This document shows, piece by piece, positions 62,670 through 64,000 of a stretch of DNA of 64,000 nucleotides (position 1 is its first letter; every line of letters begins with the position of its first letter). The notes under the pieces are model-generated. The model had not been told where the DNA came from, ran no database searches, and saw nothing but the letters and a program-made list of their open reading frames with translations. The position numbers and the translations under genes are program-made. The DNA is from Lateolabrax maculatus (lineage: Eukaryota; Chordata; Actinopteri; Acropomatiformes; Lateolabracidae), in assembly GCA_031216445.1 (NCBI GenBank), contig CM062207.1, positions 3,741,001 through 3,805,000 on the forward strand, given 5' to 3'.

Positions 62670-64000
62670 ATGGCAGAGGCTCTCAATCTTCAGTCGTAAA
62701 AGAAATGACCACGGCACACACACATACACAAGCAAATACTTCAGTGCATCTGCCCTCAGTTCACTCGCGAACGTTGCCAAATTAGTGGATTTTAAAACTC
62801 TCCCCCTATAAAAGCACATTAATTCTGCATTTGGCAGCTCACAGCATTTTGCAGTTCTGGTTTTGACTGCTTATCTGTCTTATTGCTGCGGATAAAAACT
62901 GACAGGAGCGACCTCATGTCAAGTTTCTTTCTGGCAGTAACAATGGACCCTGATATCAAGAATTTTTCAGTGATCACCAAAAACTTGAAACAGTGCATGT
63001 CACAACCCAGTATTCCTCTGACTCACGTCCTCATCAGACAGCCTGTTTCCCGTTTGACTTTCACGCAGGAGACTGGCGTTTGTGTCCCGTCACACACCTG
63101 CAATTCACTCTCAAGTCCTCATTTCTGTAACTTGGGTGTGACTCAAGTCTTCAGCTCTTTTAGTTCCTTTAGAATGGAAAACAAAGGGCTTCTTTGCAGG
63201 GCCATTTTACACTGACGTTCAACATTCATACAAATTAATTATAGAAGAAGCAGAAGAAGCAGAGACACAATGTCTGTACCAGCAGTAGCAGAAAACAGGT
63301 TGCACGACATGCAGAACACTTTGGTTCATTTTGGTAAATTTAGGTTGAGAACGCAGCTCAATAATAAAAATTCAGCAAACAACACATTTTAGAGGTGGTG
63401 AACATCACAGTTGGACAAGAAATATGTAAGCAGGTGCAGGAAATTCATAACTAACCATTTAAGCAAAATAAAAAAATACTTTTCCAAACATGTCCTCTGT
63501 GGGAAAACAGCAGCTGAGCCAGCCTTTATTAAAAAGTGGATCTTCTGAATCTGCACACTCATTTTTTTCATTTATGAGGGCAAACCTACCGTTCTGGTTC
63601 ATATTCAATAGAAAGAAAACACATTCAAATCCATCATGACAACCTTATGAGTACCTGCTTGAGCTGTCGATCCTGAACTTGATGCTCGTTTTCGTGTACA
63701 CTCGTGCACGCTGTGAAGTTGTGTTGTTGTTGCATCTCTCTGTAATGTTGCACCCTCAGTCCTGCACTGCTCAGATGCTTCACAGGTTTATGTCAGCCTT
63801 CACCACCAGTGCATGAGGTGATAACAACAACAATGAATTTGAACTTTAACATTTCAGTTAACTGCTCTCACTACTGAACTTTTAAAGTAGAGCACAATGC
63901 ACAATGTCTTTTCTACAACGAGACAAATTTCTGGAAATGTCTTATCCTGTTCTTGTTTATTTTCATACTTTTAAATCTGATTGACTCTTGACATATTATC

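Larger units (their letters stand above)
34700..64000 (-). other. arhgap6 upstream intron (partial), no exon found
   Basis: At least 29.3 kb without a convincing exon on either strand. I looked for a Ser/Pro-rich first exon such as human ARHGAP6 has and did not find one. The stretch holds many (AC)n/(GT)n tracts, a polypurine region (about 43400-44750), dispersed teleost repeats (about 35015-35290, 35925-36240, 37423-37515, 37995-38070, 49985-50390, 53150-53275, 54252-54380, 55420-55540, 60545-60690) and a TIR element at 61906-62669. That this is intron rather than intergenic rests on the missing 5' exon. Confidence 0.65.

Overview
The window is a piece of a vertebrate nuclear genome, almost certainly a ray-finned (teleost) fish. 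Split genes with GT-AG introns, long AT-rich introns, very frequent (AC)n/(GT)n microsatellites and several dispersed repeat families that I recognise as common in teleosts support this. No bacterial, viral, CRISPR or RNA gene is visible.

Two protein-coding genes are supported, and they converge. On the + strand, positions 2553-2654 hold the last coding exon of a USP12/USP46-type deubiquitinase, most likely usp12 because it ends in QSRD. Positions 1-2552 are its last intron, and its 3' UTR lies to the right of the stop. On the - strand, eleven coding exons between 34699 and 11347 form nearly all of a RhoGAP gene that I identify as arhgap6. They join without a frame break into 636 residues. 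The order is: N-terminal SLSELERARLQE region; basic KRRKS-type linker; FGIPLSQVIANDRAYK block; RhoGAP domain with GIFRVGSS arginine finger, LLKEFLRDMPDPLL and NLAVIFGPNLL; Ser/Gly/Pro-rich tail; C-terminal ETMV, a class I PDZ-binding type ending. The upstream exon(s) and promoter are not seen and should lie beyond 64000 if the gene is built like human ARHGAP6. Positions 34700-64000 would then be part of a very long first intron.

Layout: 1-2552 usp12 last intron; 2553-2654 usp12 terminal exon; 2655 to about 11346 the two 3' UTRs and the convergent intergenic space, with a TTAA-flanked MITE at 7190-7714; 11347-14667 eight compact arhgap6 exons (5 to 12); 14668-34542 three larger introns around exons 4 and 3; 34543-34699 exon 2; 34700-64000 intron with microsatellites, a 1.3 kb polypurine tract (about 43400-44750), dispersed repeats and a second terminal-inverted-repeat element (61906-62669).

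The most interesting signal is around arhgap6 exon 7. On the sense strand it is preceded by a (TG)n tract ending 12 bases before its acceptor and followed by a (CA)n tract starting at intron base 6. The two tracts are mutually complementary. Skipping this exon would put a stop codon at the second codon of exon 8. That architecture suggests repeat-length-dependent splicing that could switch off the RhoGAP protein.
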